NCBI RefSeq assembly: GCF_030704825.1 | Contig: NZ_JAUYNX010000002.1 | Coordinates: forward strand, 1-64,000 | Length of the DNA stretch: 64,000 bases | From: Brevundimonas sp. | Lineage (GTDB): Bacteria; Pseudomonadota; Alphaproteobacteria; Caulobacterales; Caulobacteraceae | Direction of reading: 5' to 3' | In this document: positions 8,628 through 16,892 of the stretch, one piece after another | How the letters are laid out: each line of letters starts with the position of its first letter | Position numbering within the stretch: the first letter of the stretch is position 1 | Notes under the pieces: model-generated | Seen by the model: only the letters and a program-made list of their open reading frames with translations | What the model was told of the DNA's origin: nothing | Databases searched by the model: none | Translations under genes and position numbers: made by a program

Positions 8628-9320
8628 TCAGATCACGACCACCCTGTCTTCGATCTCGTTGGGATTCGTGTCCCGAGGAGGGAAATGCTCGGCCAGAACC
8701 TGACCGCACAGGTTGATCGCAACCTCGAAGCCAGCCGCGGGATCGCCGTTCTTCATGCCCCTGGCCAAGCCCTCGACGGCGTCGCCCCAGACGGCCTGGT
8801 CGACCTTGTCGTGGATGCCCTGATCGGCGACTACCTCGACCTGATGGTCCGACAGGGCGGCGAAGATCAGCACGCCGGTGCGACCCTCGGTCACGTGGAG
8901 GCCGTGGGCGAGAAACTGCTCGACCGCCGCCCGGCGCACCCGCGCCCGTCGGATGCTGCGCGGCGTCACGATGCGACGGACCCGGGGAATCGATGTGAGC
9001 AGGAACACCGTCAGGAACACCGCCGACTGGATCAGGGCGTAGGCGGCCAGGGATTGTCCCACGATCACGTCGCTGGATGACAGGTGGGCCGCCTGCCAGC
9101 CGTCGCCAAGGCCTGGAATCCAGGCTGGATCGAAACCGAACGGGATCAGGCCCAGCGGCAGGATCAGGGCCGCCGCCGCCGCCCAGCCCAAAGAGATGTC
9201 GCGATAGGACGAGACCCTTCGCGCCAGCACGCAGAAGATTTCGCCGGAAGTCCCGGCCTCGGCGGCCGCGATCGCCCTGGCGATTCGGTCATGAACCTCG
9301 GGAGTCAGCTTGATCACCAT
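8628..9320 (-). CDS. TPM-domain membrane protein (YgcG-like, second copy)
   Basis: A 230-residue protein of the TPM family. The N-terminal part (TPEVHDRIARAIAAAEAGTS, then GEIFCVLARR) is the first half of a TPM domain. Two hydrophobic helices follow (about 48-65 and 90-115). The C-terminal half (VEQFLAHGLHVTEGRTGVLIF and the VVADQGIHDKVDQAVW stretch) is the DUF2207/YgcG-type phosphatase-like fold. Its ATG overlaps the stop of the upstream TPM gene in ATGGTGA (9314-9320), so it is the last gene of a translationally coupled lemA-TPM-TPM operon. TPM proteins in plants act in photosystem repair; the bacterial role is unclear, probably envelope-associated. Confidence 0.8.
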   Translation of the reverse strand: MVIKLTPEVHDRIARAIAAAEAGTSGEIFCVLARRVSSYRDISLGWAAAAALILPLGLIPFGFDPAWIPGLGDGWQAAHLSSSDVIVGQSLAAYALIQSAVFLTVFLLTSIPRVRRIVTPRSIRRARVRRAAVEQFLAHGLHVTEGRTGVLIFAALSDHQVEVVADQGIHDKVDQAVWGDAVEGLARGMKNGDPAAGFEVAINLCGQVLAEHFPPRDTNPNEIEDRVVVI

Positions 9321-10135
9321 CCGCCGGACGCTCCCCCGCCGCCGAAGCTGCCGCCGCCGCCCCCGAAACCGCCGCCGCCCCCGAAACCGCCTCCGCCGCC
9401 TCGACCGCCGCTTCTCAACGCCTCGGCCGCCGCCCAAAGCAGGATGGGGCCCACCCCGTTGCCCCGCCGCCGCCGCCCCCGGCCGCCCGCGCCGCCGATC
9501 ATCGCCAGGATCATGAGGACGAAGATCACCGCGATCACCACCCCGACGCCGACGGGGGGGCTGGACCGGGGTCGCTCCGCGGCCGCCGCCCGGGCCTGGG
9601 CCTCCGCGGGGTCCAGCCGCAGTTGCCGGTCGATGGCGTCGACGCCCTGTTCGATGCCCCGCTCGAAATGACCTTCCCGGAACGAGGGCAGGATCTCGTT
9701 CTGGATGATGAGGGCGGACAGGGCGTCCGTCAGCACCGGTTCGAGACCGTAGCCGACCTCGATCCGGACCTTGCGCTCCTTCGGGGCGACGATGAGCAGG
9801 ACGCCGTTGTTCTTTCCGGCCTGTCCGATGCCCCAGGCCCGACCCAGTTGATAGCCGTACTCCTCGATCTCGTAGCCCTGAAGGTCGGGGACAGTGACGA
9901 CCACGACCTGGTCGGTGGTGTCCCGTTCCAGGGCTTCGAGCCGGGCGGCCAGTTCCAATTCCTTGGCGTCCGACACGAGGTCGCCGTGATCGATGACCCG
10001 GCCATTCAGCGGCGGAAAGGTCGGACCGGCCCGGGCCAGCGCCGGGAGGGCGGCGACCAGCCAGATCGCCGCCAGCAGGGCGGCCCACAGGGCCGCGGCC
10101 TTCGCCAGCCGGGAAGCCGGAGCGGCGTGGATCAC
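9314..10135 (-). CDS. TPM-domain protein with Gly-rich tail (YgcG family)
   Basis: A 273-residue secreted or membrane protein: a hydrophobic export signal at about 12-36, a TPM domain from about 40 to 170 (GRVIDHGDLVSD; QVVVVTVPDLQGYEIEEYGY; KERKVRIEVGYGLEPVLTDA), one transmembrane helix (VGVVIAVIFVLMILAMIGGAGG), and a low-complexity C-terminus of repeated Gly and Phe-Gly. The start is a GTG at 10135 whose last bases form the stop of lemA (GTGA), which indicates translational coupling. The glycine-rich tail is usual for YgcG relatives. Together with LemA it forms a widespread pair thought to act at the cell envelope, although no enzymatic activity is proven. Confidence 0.85.
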   Translation of the reverse strand: MIHAAPASRLAKAAALWAALLAAIWLVAALPALARAGPTFPPLNGRVIDHGDLVSDAKELELAARLEALERDTTDQVVVVTVPDLQGYEIEEYGYQLGRAWGIGQAGKNNGVLLIVAPKERKVRIEVGYGLEPVLTDALSALIIQNEILPSFREGHFERGIEQGVDAIDRQLRLDPAEAQARAAAAERPRSSPPVGVGVVIAVIFVLMILAMIGGAGGRGRRRRGNGVGPILLWAAAEALRSGGRGGGGGFGGGGGFGGGGGSFGGGGASGGW

Positions 10136-10818
10136 TGCGCCGCCGGCGCCGCGGGCGGAGCCGAGCCTGGCGCGGCGGCCGGCGCGCCGCCGCCGGGTTG
10201 GGTCGCGGGGTTGAGGGCGTCGAAATTCACCCCCGGAGCGGTCTGGGCGGTCTCGGTGGCGGTGAACAGCTGCATCGGTTCCGACCCGCCATGGATGGTG
10301 TTGGCCCATATCACCGTCGGGAAGGTGCGCAGCGAGGTGTTGTAGTCGCGAACGGCCTCGTTGTAGTCGCGCCGCGCCACGGCGATGCGGTTCTCGGTGC
10401 CCTCCAGCTGGGATTGCAGGGCGATGAAATTCTGGTTCGACTTGATGTCGGGATAGCGTTCCACGACCAGCAACAGCCGGGACAGGGCTTGCGACAACTG
10501 ACCCTGGGCGGCCTGGTAGCGCTGGAAGGCGGCCGGGTCGCTGAGCGTTTCCGGCGTAACCGTCACGCCTGTCGCCTGCGCCCGGGCCTCGATCACCTGG
10601 GTCAGGGTGGTGCGCTCGGCGATGGCGGCGCCCTGGACCGTGGCGACCAGATTGGGGACCAGGTCGGCGCGGCGCTGGTACTGCGACTGGACGTCGGCCC
10701 AGCGCGCCTTGGCCGCTTCCTCCTTGGTCGGAATGGCGTTGATCCCGCAGCCGGCGGCGGCGGGGGCGAGGATGACGACGGCGGCGAGGGCCGTAACACG
10801 GGGCGAGAAGCGGATCAT
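10132..10818 (-). CDS. lemA: LemA family protein
   Basis: A 228-residue LemA-fold protein: an N-terminal hydrophobic segment ending in AAAGC, which could be a lipobox or a simple anchor, then the four-helix LemA domain with its hallmark segments WADVQSQYQRRADLVPNLVA, a SRLLLVVERYPDIKSNQNF helix, and the RRDYNEAVRDYN and FPTVIWA motifs. A 35-residue Pro/Ala/Gly-rich tail follows. LemA proteins are envelope proteins of unsettled function. It is the first gene of the lemA-TPM-TPM operon and overlaps the next gene by four bases. The promoter must lie in the 52-base gap toward folD. Confidence 0.92.
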   Translation of the reverse strand: MIRFSPRVTALAAVVILAPAAAGCGINAIPTKEEAAKARWADVQSQYQRRADLVPNLVATVQGAAIAERTTLTQVIEARAQATGVTVTPETLSDPAAFQRYQAAQGQLSQALSRLLLVVERYPDIKSNQNFIALQSQLEGTENRIAVARRDYNEAVRDYNTSLRTFPTVIWANTIHGGSEPMQLFTATETAQTAPGVNFDALNPATQPGGGAPAAAPGSAPPAAPAAQ

Positions 10819-10870
10819 CGACGTCTCCTGACAGGCCAGACTCCGACTATCGGGGTTCCCCGGCGGCGGT

Positions 10871-11794
10871 TCAAGCGTCCAGCGGATCGGGCGCGACCCC
10901 GGCGATGCGACAGGCAGCCGTGTAGGTGTTGGCCAGCAGGCAGGCGATGGTCATCGGGCCCACCCCGCCGGGAACAGGGGTGATCCGCCCGGCCACGACG
11001 GCGGCTTCCTCGAAGGCGACGTCGCCGACCAGCCGGGTCTTGCCCTCTGCGGCCTTGACCGGATCGCGGGAGGGGACGCGATTGATGCCGACGTCGATGA
11101 CCGTCGCGCCCGGCCTGATCCAGTCGCCGCGCACCATTTCCGGGCGACCGACGGCGGCCACCAGGATGTCGGCCGTGCGGCAGAGCGCCGGCAGGTCGCG
11201 GGTTCGCGAATGGGCCACGGTCACGGTGCAGCTCTCGCCCAGAAGCAACTGCGCCATGGGCTTGCCGACGATGTTCGAGCGCCCGATGACCACGGCGTTC
11301 AGGCCCGACAGATCGCCCAGTTCGGCCTTCAGCAGCATCAGACAGCCCAGCGGCGTGCACGGGACCAAGCCGGGCAGGCCCACGGCCAGACGCCCCGCGT
11401 TGACGACATGGAAGCCATCCACGTCCTTGTCGGGGTCGATGGCGCCCAGCACGGCGGCGTCGTCGATATGAGCGGGCAGGGGGAGCTGGACCAGAATGCC
11501 ATGGATGCCGGCGTCGGCGTTGAGGGCGGCGATCAGGGCCAGCAAATCGGCCTGGGTGGTCGAGTCGGGCAGGCGATGGATGTCGGATCGCAGGCCGGCG
11601 CGCTCGGTCGTCTCGCCCTTGTTGCGGACGTAGATCTGGCTGGCCGGATCCTCGCCGACGATGACGACGGCCAGGCCGGGCTTGACGCCATGGGCGGATT
11701 CCAGCCGGGCCGAGGCGGCGGCGACCCGCTCCACCAGGCCGGCGGCGAAGGCCTTGCCGTCGATCAGGGTCGCGCGGGCGGGGTCGGCCGTCAT
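10871..11794 (-). CDS. folD: Bifunctional methylene-THF dehydrogenase/cyclohydrolase FolD
   Basis: Interconverts 5,10-methylene-, 5,10-methenyl- and 10-formyl-tetrahydrofolate with NADP, feeding purine and formyl-Met synthesis. The 307-residue length is normal. The catalytic YxxxK is Y55-K59 in [24 protein letters not shown], the DKDVDGFH motif, PCTPLGCL and the NADP-binding [12 protein letters not shown] segment all follow in family order. It is a single gene, reading toward lemA with a short gap. Its product class is also relevant to formate metabolism, since the hut pathway nearby releases formate, but that link is only a metabolic remark. Confidence 0.97.
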   Translation of the reverse strand: MTADPARATLIDGKAFAAGLVERVAAASARLESAHGVKPGLAVVIVGEDPASQIYVRNKGETTERAGLRSDIHRLPDSTTQADLLALIAALNADAGIHGILVQLPLPAHIDDAAVLGAIDPDKDVDGFHVVNAGRLAVGLPGLVPCTPLGCLMLLKAELGDLSGLNAVVIGRSNIVGKPMAQLLLGESCTVTVAHSRTRDLPALCRTADILVAAVGRPEMVRGDWIRPGATVIDVGINRVPSRDPVKAAEGKTRLVGDVAFEEAAVVAGRITPVPGGVGPMTIACLLANTYTAACRIAGVAPDPLDA

Positions 11795-11892
11795 GGATTT
11801 CGGCTCCAGTCGTCAGGAATCGTGCGGTCCCCGCGATTTACAGAGGGCGCGGTTCGGCGTCTATGATCGGCGTTGCAATCAGGGGGACCTCC

Positions 11893-13719
11893 ATGCGCCG
11901 TCAGACCATCCTCGCCGCCGTCAGCCTGCTGGCGTTGTCGATCGCGGCCCCGGCCCTGGCCCAGACGCCCCGGCAGCTTTCGGTGGGCGCGAGCGTCGAG
12001 GGCCAGATCGAGGACGGGGACGCCACGGCGCCCGACGACGCCTACCGCTATGACTCCTATGCGATCATCGCCCGCGCCGGACAGCGGCTCGAGGCGATCA
12101 TGCGGGCGGCGGAGTTTGACGCCTTCCTGGAAGTCTATCGCGATGGCGAGGACGATTCGCTGGCCAGCGATGACGACGGACTGGGCGAAGGCACCAATTC
12201 CCGCCTGCGCTTCACCGCCGACCGGGCCGGAACCTATCTGCTACGGGCCCGCACCCTGTCGGGCCTCGAGGGCGGCGCGTACACGCTGGCCCTGAGCGAG
12301 CGTCCGCAGGTGCCTCGCCCCCCGCGGCCCTCCCGAATCCGGGTCGGCCAGACGGTGGAAGGAGAGCTGCGCGCCGGGGACCCCGAGGCCGGGGACGGCG
12401 CGGTTTACGACGCCTTCGCTTTCCGCGCCCGGACGGGCGAACGGGTCCAGATCGATCTGACGGCCGACGCCTTCGATCCGGTGGTCCGGGTCGGGCGCAT
12501 GCAGGGCGGAGACTTTGCGGAACTGGCCATGAACGACGACGGGCCGGATACGGGCCTCAACTCCCGGCTGACGTTCACCGCTCCGGACACGGGCGAGTAT
12601 ATCATCCGGGCCACGCCGCTGAACGGGGCGGGCGAGGGCTCCTACGCCCTGACGCTGGCGCAAGGGCCGGCGCCGGCGGCGGCCCAGACCATCGAGATCG
12701 GCGGTTCTGTCCAGGGCGATCTGACCGAAGACGACGGCAAGAGCGACGCCGGCGCCCTCGCGGACGCCTATCGCTTCTCGGGGCGCGAAGGACAGCGCAT
12801 CCGCATCGACATGAGTTCGGACGATTTCGACACCTATCTGCAGCTGTTCGACGAAGATCGCGTCAGCCTGGCGGAAGACGACGACGGTGGGGCCGAGGGC
12901 ACGGATTCGCGCCTGACCTTCACCCTGCCGCGCACCGGCTCCTATCTGATCGAGGCTCGCGCCTTCACCGAAGCCACGGGGGCCTATTCGCTGTCGATCT
13001 CCGAGGTCGAGCCGGAACGTCCCCCGGAGGCGCTGGCCTTCGGCGCGACCGTCCAGGGCGAGATCGGCGAGGGCGACTCGACCGACAACGACGATCGCGG
13101 CTTCGACGCCTACGCCTTCCGCGGACTGGCCGGACAGCGAGTGCGGGCGATCATGCGGTCGGGGGATTTCGACACCTATGTGCAGATCGGCCGGGCGGGA
13201 GCCGAGTTCGAGCCGCTGGCGTCCGACGACGACGGTCTGGGCGAGGGGACCGATTCCCGACTGAACTACGCCCTGCCCGAGGACGGCGACTATGTGTTGC
13301 GCGCCTCGCCCCTGGGGTCGGACGGCAAGGGACTGTATTCGCTGGAGCTGGTCGACCGGGGGCCGCAACCGCGGCCGGGCAGTCTGCTGGTCGGGGCCAC
13401 CGCCCGGGGCATTCTGACGGAAGCCGACGCGACCGCCGAGGACAACAGCTTTTACGACGCCTATCGCGTGGAGCTGAAGGAAGACGAGAAGCTGTTGATC
13501 ACCATGGTCTCCAACGAGGTCGACAGCTTCCTCGTTCTCGGGCGGGATCAGGAGGACGGCGGGTTCGAGGTGCTGGGTTCGGACGACGACAGCCTGTCCG
13601 ACACCCACGCCAAGCTGGAATGGACCGCTCCCGCCGACGGGATTTACGAGGTCCGCGCCGGCACCTTCCAGCAAGGGCAGACCGGGGCCTATGCGCTGAA
13701 CGTCGAGAAACAGCCGTAA
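11893..13719 (+). CDS. Secreted protein of five tandem PPC domains
   Basis: A 608-residue exported protein: signal peptide 1-23 (cut after ALA), then five repeats of a bacterial pre-peptidase C-terminal (PPC) beta-sandwich at about 29-136, 149-256, 267-370, 381-486 and 497-605. Each repeat has a GxxxxGxI/L..GD opening, a YDxY/F core, an FD..L..Y strand, an acidic loop (SDDDGLGEGTNSRL and variants) and a closing GxYxLxL strand. PPC domains normally sit beside secreted proteases or lyases; here no catalytic domain is present. The acidic loops suggest calcium binding. I start at the ATG at 11893 (GGGGGA upstream) because the 10 residues before it from 11863 would spoil the signal peptide. Confidence 0.85.
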   Translation: MRRQTILAAVSLLALSIAAPALAQTPRQLSVGASVEGQIEDGDATAPDDAYRYDSYAIIARAGQRLEAIMRAAEFDAFLEVYRDGEDDSLASDDDGLGEGTNSRLRFTADRAGTYLLRARTLSGLEGGAYTLALSERPQVPRPPRPSRIRVGQTVEGELRAGDPEAGDGAVYDAFAFRARTGERVQIDLTADAFDPVVRVGRMQGGDFAELAMNDDGPDTGLNSRLTFTAPDTGEYIIRATPLNGAGEGSYALTLAQGPAPAAAQTIEIGGSVQGDLTEDDGKSDAGALADAYRFSGREGQRIRIDMSSDDFDTYLQLFDEDRVSLAEDDDGGAEGTDSRLTFTLPRTGSYLIEARAFTEATGAYSLSISEVEPERPPEALAFGATVQGEIGEGDSTDNDDRGFDAYAFRGLAGQRVRAIMRSGDFDTYVQIGRAGAEFEPLASDDDGLGEGTDSRLNYALPEDGDYVLRASPLGSDGKGLYSLELVDRGPQPRPGSLLVGATARGILTEADATAEDNSFYDAYRVELKEDEKLLITMVSNEVDSFLVLGRDQEDGGFEVLGSDDDSLSDTHAKLEWTAPADGIYEVRAGTFQQGQTGAYALNVEKQP

Positions 13720-13782
13720 GGGCGAGTTGAACTTCCCGTCCCGACCGCGCATTCCCGCGGGCGGGATGCGTGGAGTGACGAT

Positions 13783-14802
13783 GTGCCCGGGACCGTGAAC
13801 CGCAAGGACCAGCACCTGGACGTGATCCTGGCCGGCAAGGCGCGGCACGCGTTGGCCGCGGGCTTCGACGACGTCCGGTTCGTGCACGAGGCCCTGCCGG
13901 ACCTCGACCACGGCAAGATCGACCTGGGCGCGGACTTTCTGGGGCGTCGGCTGAAGGCCCCCCTGCTCATCAGCGCCATGACCGGGGGGCCGGAGCGGGC
14001 CGAGGCGATCAACGCCCGGCTGGCCGAGGCGGCGCAGCAGCTGGGCATCGCCCTGGCGGTCGGCTCGCAGCGCGCGGCGCTGGAGAGCGACGGGGCGCCG
14101 GGGCTGGACATGGCACTGCGGCTCAAGGCGCCGGACACGCCGATCCTCGCCAATATCGGCGCGGCCCAGTTGACGCGGGGCTTCGGCGTCGATGAGGCGC
14201 GGCGGGTGCTGGACATGATCGCGGCCGACGCCCTGGTCGTGCACCTTAACCCGCTGCAGGAGGCCTGCCAGCCCGAGGGCGACCGCGACTGGTGGGGCGT
14301 GGGGGCGGCGCTGGAGGCGCTGGTCAAGGCGCTGGACGCGCCGGTGGTGGTCAAGGAGACCGGGGCCGGCCTCTCGGGCGGGACGGCCCGCCGGCTGATC
14401 GACATGGGCGTGGCGGCCGTCGACGTGGCCGGGGCCGGCGGCTCCAACTGGGCCCTGGCCGAGGGCGAGCGGGCCGAGGGGGAGGCGGACAAGGCCCATG
14501 CGGCGGCCTTCGGGGACTGGGGCATCCCCACGGCGACGGCCATCGCCGAGGTCCGGGCGGCCTGTCCGAAGGCGCTGATCATCGGTTCGGGCGGAGTGCG
14601 CGACGGGGTCGACGCGGCCAGGGCCATCCGGCTGGGGGCCGATATGGTCGGGCAGGCGGCGGGCGTGCTGGCGGCGGCGACGATCTCGACCGAGGCGGTG
14701 ATCGAGCATTTCCAGATCGTGATCCGCCAGCTGCGGACCGTCTGCTTCTGCACCGGCTCGGCCAATCTGACGGCGCTGCGCAAGGCGCCGCTGCAGGACT
14801 GA
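13783..14802 (+). CDS. fni: Type 2 isopentenyl-diphosphate delta-isomerase (FMN)
   Basis: Interconverts isopentenyl and dimethylallyl diphosphate with reduced FMN, supplying isoprenoid chains. The 339-residue length fits. Motifs in order: RKDQHLD at the N-terminus, LISAMTGGPERAEAIN (FMN/substrate binding), AVGSQRAALE, HLNPLQEACQPEGDRDW, the VVKETGAGLSG phosphate-binding block, DVAGAGGSNW and IGSGGVRDGVDAARAI. The start is a GTG at 13783 with GGAG eight bases upstream; the nearby ATGs at 13766 and 13781 are out of frame. It stands alone, without other isoprenoid genes beside it, and converges with hutH across a 558-base gap. Confidence 0.95.
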   Translation: MPGTVNRKDQHLDVILAGKARHALAAGFDDVRFVHEALPDLDHGKIDLGADFLGRRLKAPLLISAMTGGPERAEAINARLAEAAQQLGIALAVGSQRAALESDGAPGLDMALRLKAPDTPILANIGAAQLTRGFGVDEARRVLDMIAADALVVHLNPLQEACQPEGDRDWWGVGAALEALVKALDAPVVVKETGAGLSGGTARRLIDMGVAAVDVAGAGGSNWALAEGERAEGEADKAHAAAFGDWGIPTATAIAEVRAACPKALIIGSGGVRDGVDAARAIRLGADMVGQAAGVLAAATISTEAVIEHFQIVIRQLRTVCFCTGSANLTALRKAPLQD

Positions 14803-14832
14803 CTGTTCCGGTCTGCTGTCCCGGCGAGTGCT

Positions 14833-14877
14833 GGTTCATAACGAACGACACGAAGGGGGCCACGAAGGCCACAAAGG
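14833..14877 (+). repeat. Left arm of GGTTCAT...CACGAAGG inverted repeat
   Basis: The arm begins GGTTCATAACGAACGACACG and runs through CACGAAG-type units into GGCCACAAAGG. Its reverse complement recurs at 14991-15030 with few differences; the left arm has a few extra bases from a duplicated GGCCACGAA unit. The internal short repeats (CACGAAGG, GGCCACAAAGG) are typical of a dispersed intergenic repeat seen in several proteobacteria. The two arms are separated by about 113 bases and could form a stem-loop in either transcript, fni or hutH. Confidence 0.75.
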
Positions 14878-14990
14878 GACCTGAGTGGATGATAGCGGCG
14901 AGCCAAAATCCTGCTCCGAGCAATGCGGCATACGCCGCGATCACCAGACATCGGAAAAAACACTGACGTGGACACAGCCCAAGTCTCGTC

Positions 14991-15030
14991 GTGTCCTTTG
15001 TGGCCCCCTTCGTGTCCTTCGTGATGAACC
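14991..15030 (-). repeat. Right arm of GGTTCAT...CACGAAGG inverted repeat
   Basis: Read on the minus strand, the arm starts GGTTCATCACGAAGGACACG and continues into GGGGGCCACAAAGGACAC. It matches the left arm at 14833-14877 in inverted orientation. Arms of this length make the pair a strong potential terminator-like stem or a target for recombination. Confidence 0.75.
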
Positions 15031-15360
15031 TTCTCGCCGCCGCACCTTGCCGAAAGGGCAGCGGGCGAAGGGTCTGAACCGGGGTGCGAGAGTCTCGTAT
15101 CATCCCGAAAAAATGCGCGCAAATTTTCAGGAGGCCTCCGGCGGGATCCTCTCGATGCGGAACCGGGCCTGAAAGGCGGCGCGGCGGGTGCTGGAAAATG
15201 TCAAAGACCCCGCCCTGTGGGCGTCACAGGACTACAACACGGGGATGCGTCAAAAGCGGTCGTCGCGACCGGAAGGCCGCTGAATTCCACTTTCCGAAGG
15301 GGCGGAAGTAGCGGAATCCGGGGGCGAGAGTAGCGGGTCGGGAGGGGCGAGAGTCTCCAT

Positions 15361-16890
15361 TCAGACGGAGGGCAGGAGGTCTCCGGCGAAGGCGCGGTAA
15401 CGGCCGGCCCGGACGCCGTCGGTGGCGCGGGCGATATCCGGCGCGAAATAATGGTCCGAGCCGTAGGCCGCGGCCGCCTCCCGGACGATGGCCCAGACCT
15501 TTTCGAGATCGGGCGAGGAGGTCAGCGGGCGATGGAATTCGATGCCCTGGGCGGCGGCCAGCAGTTCAATGCCGACGACGGCGGCGACGTTCTCGGCCAT
15601 GTCGAGCAGGCGGCGGGCGCCATGGGTGGCCATGGAGACGTGGTCCTCCTGATTGGCCGAGGTCGGCACTGTGTCGATGCTGCAGGGGTGGGCGACCATG
15701 CGGTTCTCCGCGACCAGGGCGGCGGCGGTGACCTGGGCGATCATGAAGCCGGAGTTCAGGCCGCTCTCCCTGACGAGGAAGGCCGGCAGTTCGCTCATCT
15801 TCGGATCGACGAGGATGGCGGTGCGGCGTTCGGAGATATTGCCGATCTCGCACAGGGCCATGGCGATCATATCGGCTGCGAAAGCAACGGGTTCGGCGTG
15901 GAAGTTTCCGCCCGAAATAACGTCGCCGTCGTCGATGAAGACCAGTGGATTGTCGGTGACGGCGTTGGCCTCGCGCTCCAGCGTGGCCGCGGCGTTGCGC
16001 AGGACGTCCAGCACAGCGCCCATGACCTGGGGCTGGCAGCGCAGGGAGTAGGGGTCCTGCACCTTGGCGCAGCCCTCGCGGTGGCTGTCGCGGATGGCCG
16101 AGCCGGCCATCAGGGCGCGCAGGCGGGCGGCGACGGCGATCTGGCCGGGCTGGCCGCGCAGGGCGTGGATGCGGGCGTCGAACGGGGCGTCCGAGCCCTT
16201 GAGCGCATCGACCGACAGGGCTCCCGCCGCGATGCCGGCCGCGAAGGCGGCCTCGGCGGCGAACAGGCCGGCGAGAGCCAGGGCGGTGGAGCACTGGGTG
16301 CCGTTGAGGAGGGCCAGACCCTCCTTGGGGCCGAGGGTTAGCGGCGTCAGGCCGACGCGGGCGAGGGCGGCCTCGGCGGACAGGGTCTCGCCCTTGTGCC
16401 GGGCTTCGCCGACACCGATCAGGACGCAGGACATGTGGGCCAGCGGGGCCAGGTCGCCCGAGGCGCCGACCGAGCCCTTGGACGGGATGCAGGGCAGGAC
16501 GTCGGCGTTGACGAGAGCTATCAGGGCCTCGAGCGTCCCGCGCCGGATGCCAGAGGCGCCCTTCGACAGGCTGGCGATCTTGAGCACCATCAGCAGGCGG
16601 ACGGCGCGGTCGTCCAGCAGGGCGCCGACGCCGCAGGCGTGGCTGAGGACGAGGTTCTTCTGCAGCGTCTCCAGATCCTCCGTGGCGATGGAGGTGTTGG
16701 CCAGCAGGCCGAAGCCGGTGTTGACGCCGTAGACGGTGCGGCCTTCGGCCACGATGGCGGCGACCACGGCCGCGCCGCGCTCGACGGCGGTCCAGGCGGA
16801 CGGAGCGAGTTCGACGGTGGCAGGGCCTTCAAGGACGGCGCGAAGTTGGGCGAGGGTGAGGGGCGACTGGCCGAGGGTGAGGGTGGTCAT
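15361..16890 (-). CDS. hutH: Histidine ammonia-lyase
   Basis: First step of histidine degradation, histidine to trans-urocanate plus ammonia, in the cytoplasm as a homotetramer. The 509-residue protein carries the self-cyclising Ala-Ser-Gly triad (residues 143-145 in [15 protein letters not shown]) that forms the MIO cofactor. Y54 in YGVNTGFG near the N-terminus, the NGTQ motif and the QEDHVSM segment are further family marks. It is the last gene of the leftward hutG-hutU-hutH arm, two bases after the hutU stop, so it depends on the promoter in front of hutG. Confidence 0.97.
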   Translation of the reverse strand: MTTLTLGQSPLTLAQLRAVLEGPATVELAPSAWTAVERGAAVVAAIVAEGRTVYGVNTGFGLLANTSIATEDLETLQKNLVLSHACGVGALLDDRAVRLLMVLKIASLSKGASGIRRGTLEALIALVNADVLPCIPSKGSVGASGDLAPLAHMSCVLIGVGEARHKGETLSAEAALARVGLTPLTLGPKEGLALLNGTQCSTALALAGLFAAEAAFAAGIAAGALSVDALKGSDAPFDARIHALRGQPGQIAVAARLRALMAGSAIRDSHREGCAKVQDPYSLRCQPQVMGAVLDVLRNAAATLEREANAVTDNPLVFIDDGDVISGGNFHAEPVAFAADMIAMALCEIGNISERRTAILVDPKMSELPAFLVRESGLNSGFMIAQVTAAALVAENRMVAHPCSIDTVPTSANQEDHVSMATHGARRLLDMAENVAAVVGIELLAAAQGIEFHRPLTSSPDLEKVWAIVREAAAAYGSDHYFAPDIARATDGVRAGRYRAFAGDLLPSV

Positions 16891-16892
16891 GA

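Larger units (their letters stand above)
14803..15360. other. Long convergent gap with a large inverted repeat
   Basis: This 558-base gap lies between the 3' ends of fni (rightward) and hutH (leftward). I see no convincing gene; open frames crossing it read through the repeat and have no recognisable product. It holds the two arms of a 40-45 base inverted repeat (listed separately) and, near 15310-15360, a short direct repeat of GGGGCGAGAGT. The AT-richer stretch at 15110-15240 (with AAAAAATGCG and GGAAAATGTCAAAG) lacks a clear terminator. A small RNA gene cannot be excluded. Confidence 0.5.

Noticed and set aside
12241..14709. An 822-residue leftward frame across the PPC gene and fni
   Set aside because: Crosses two well-supported plus-strand genes and has no recognisable domain.
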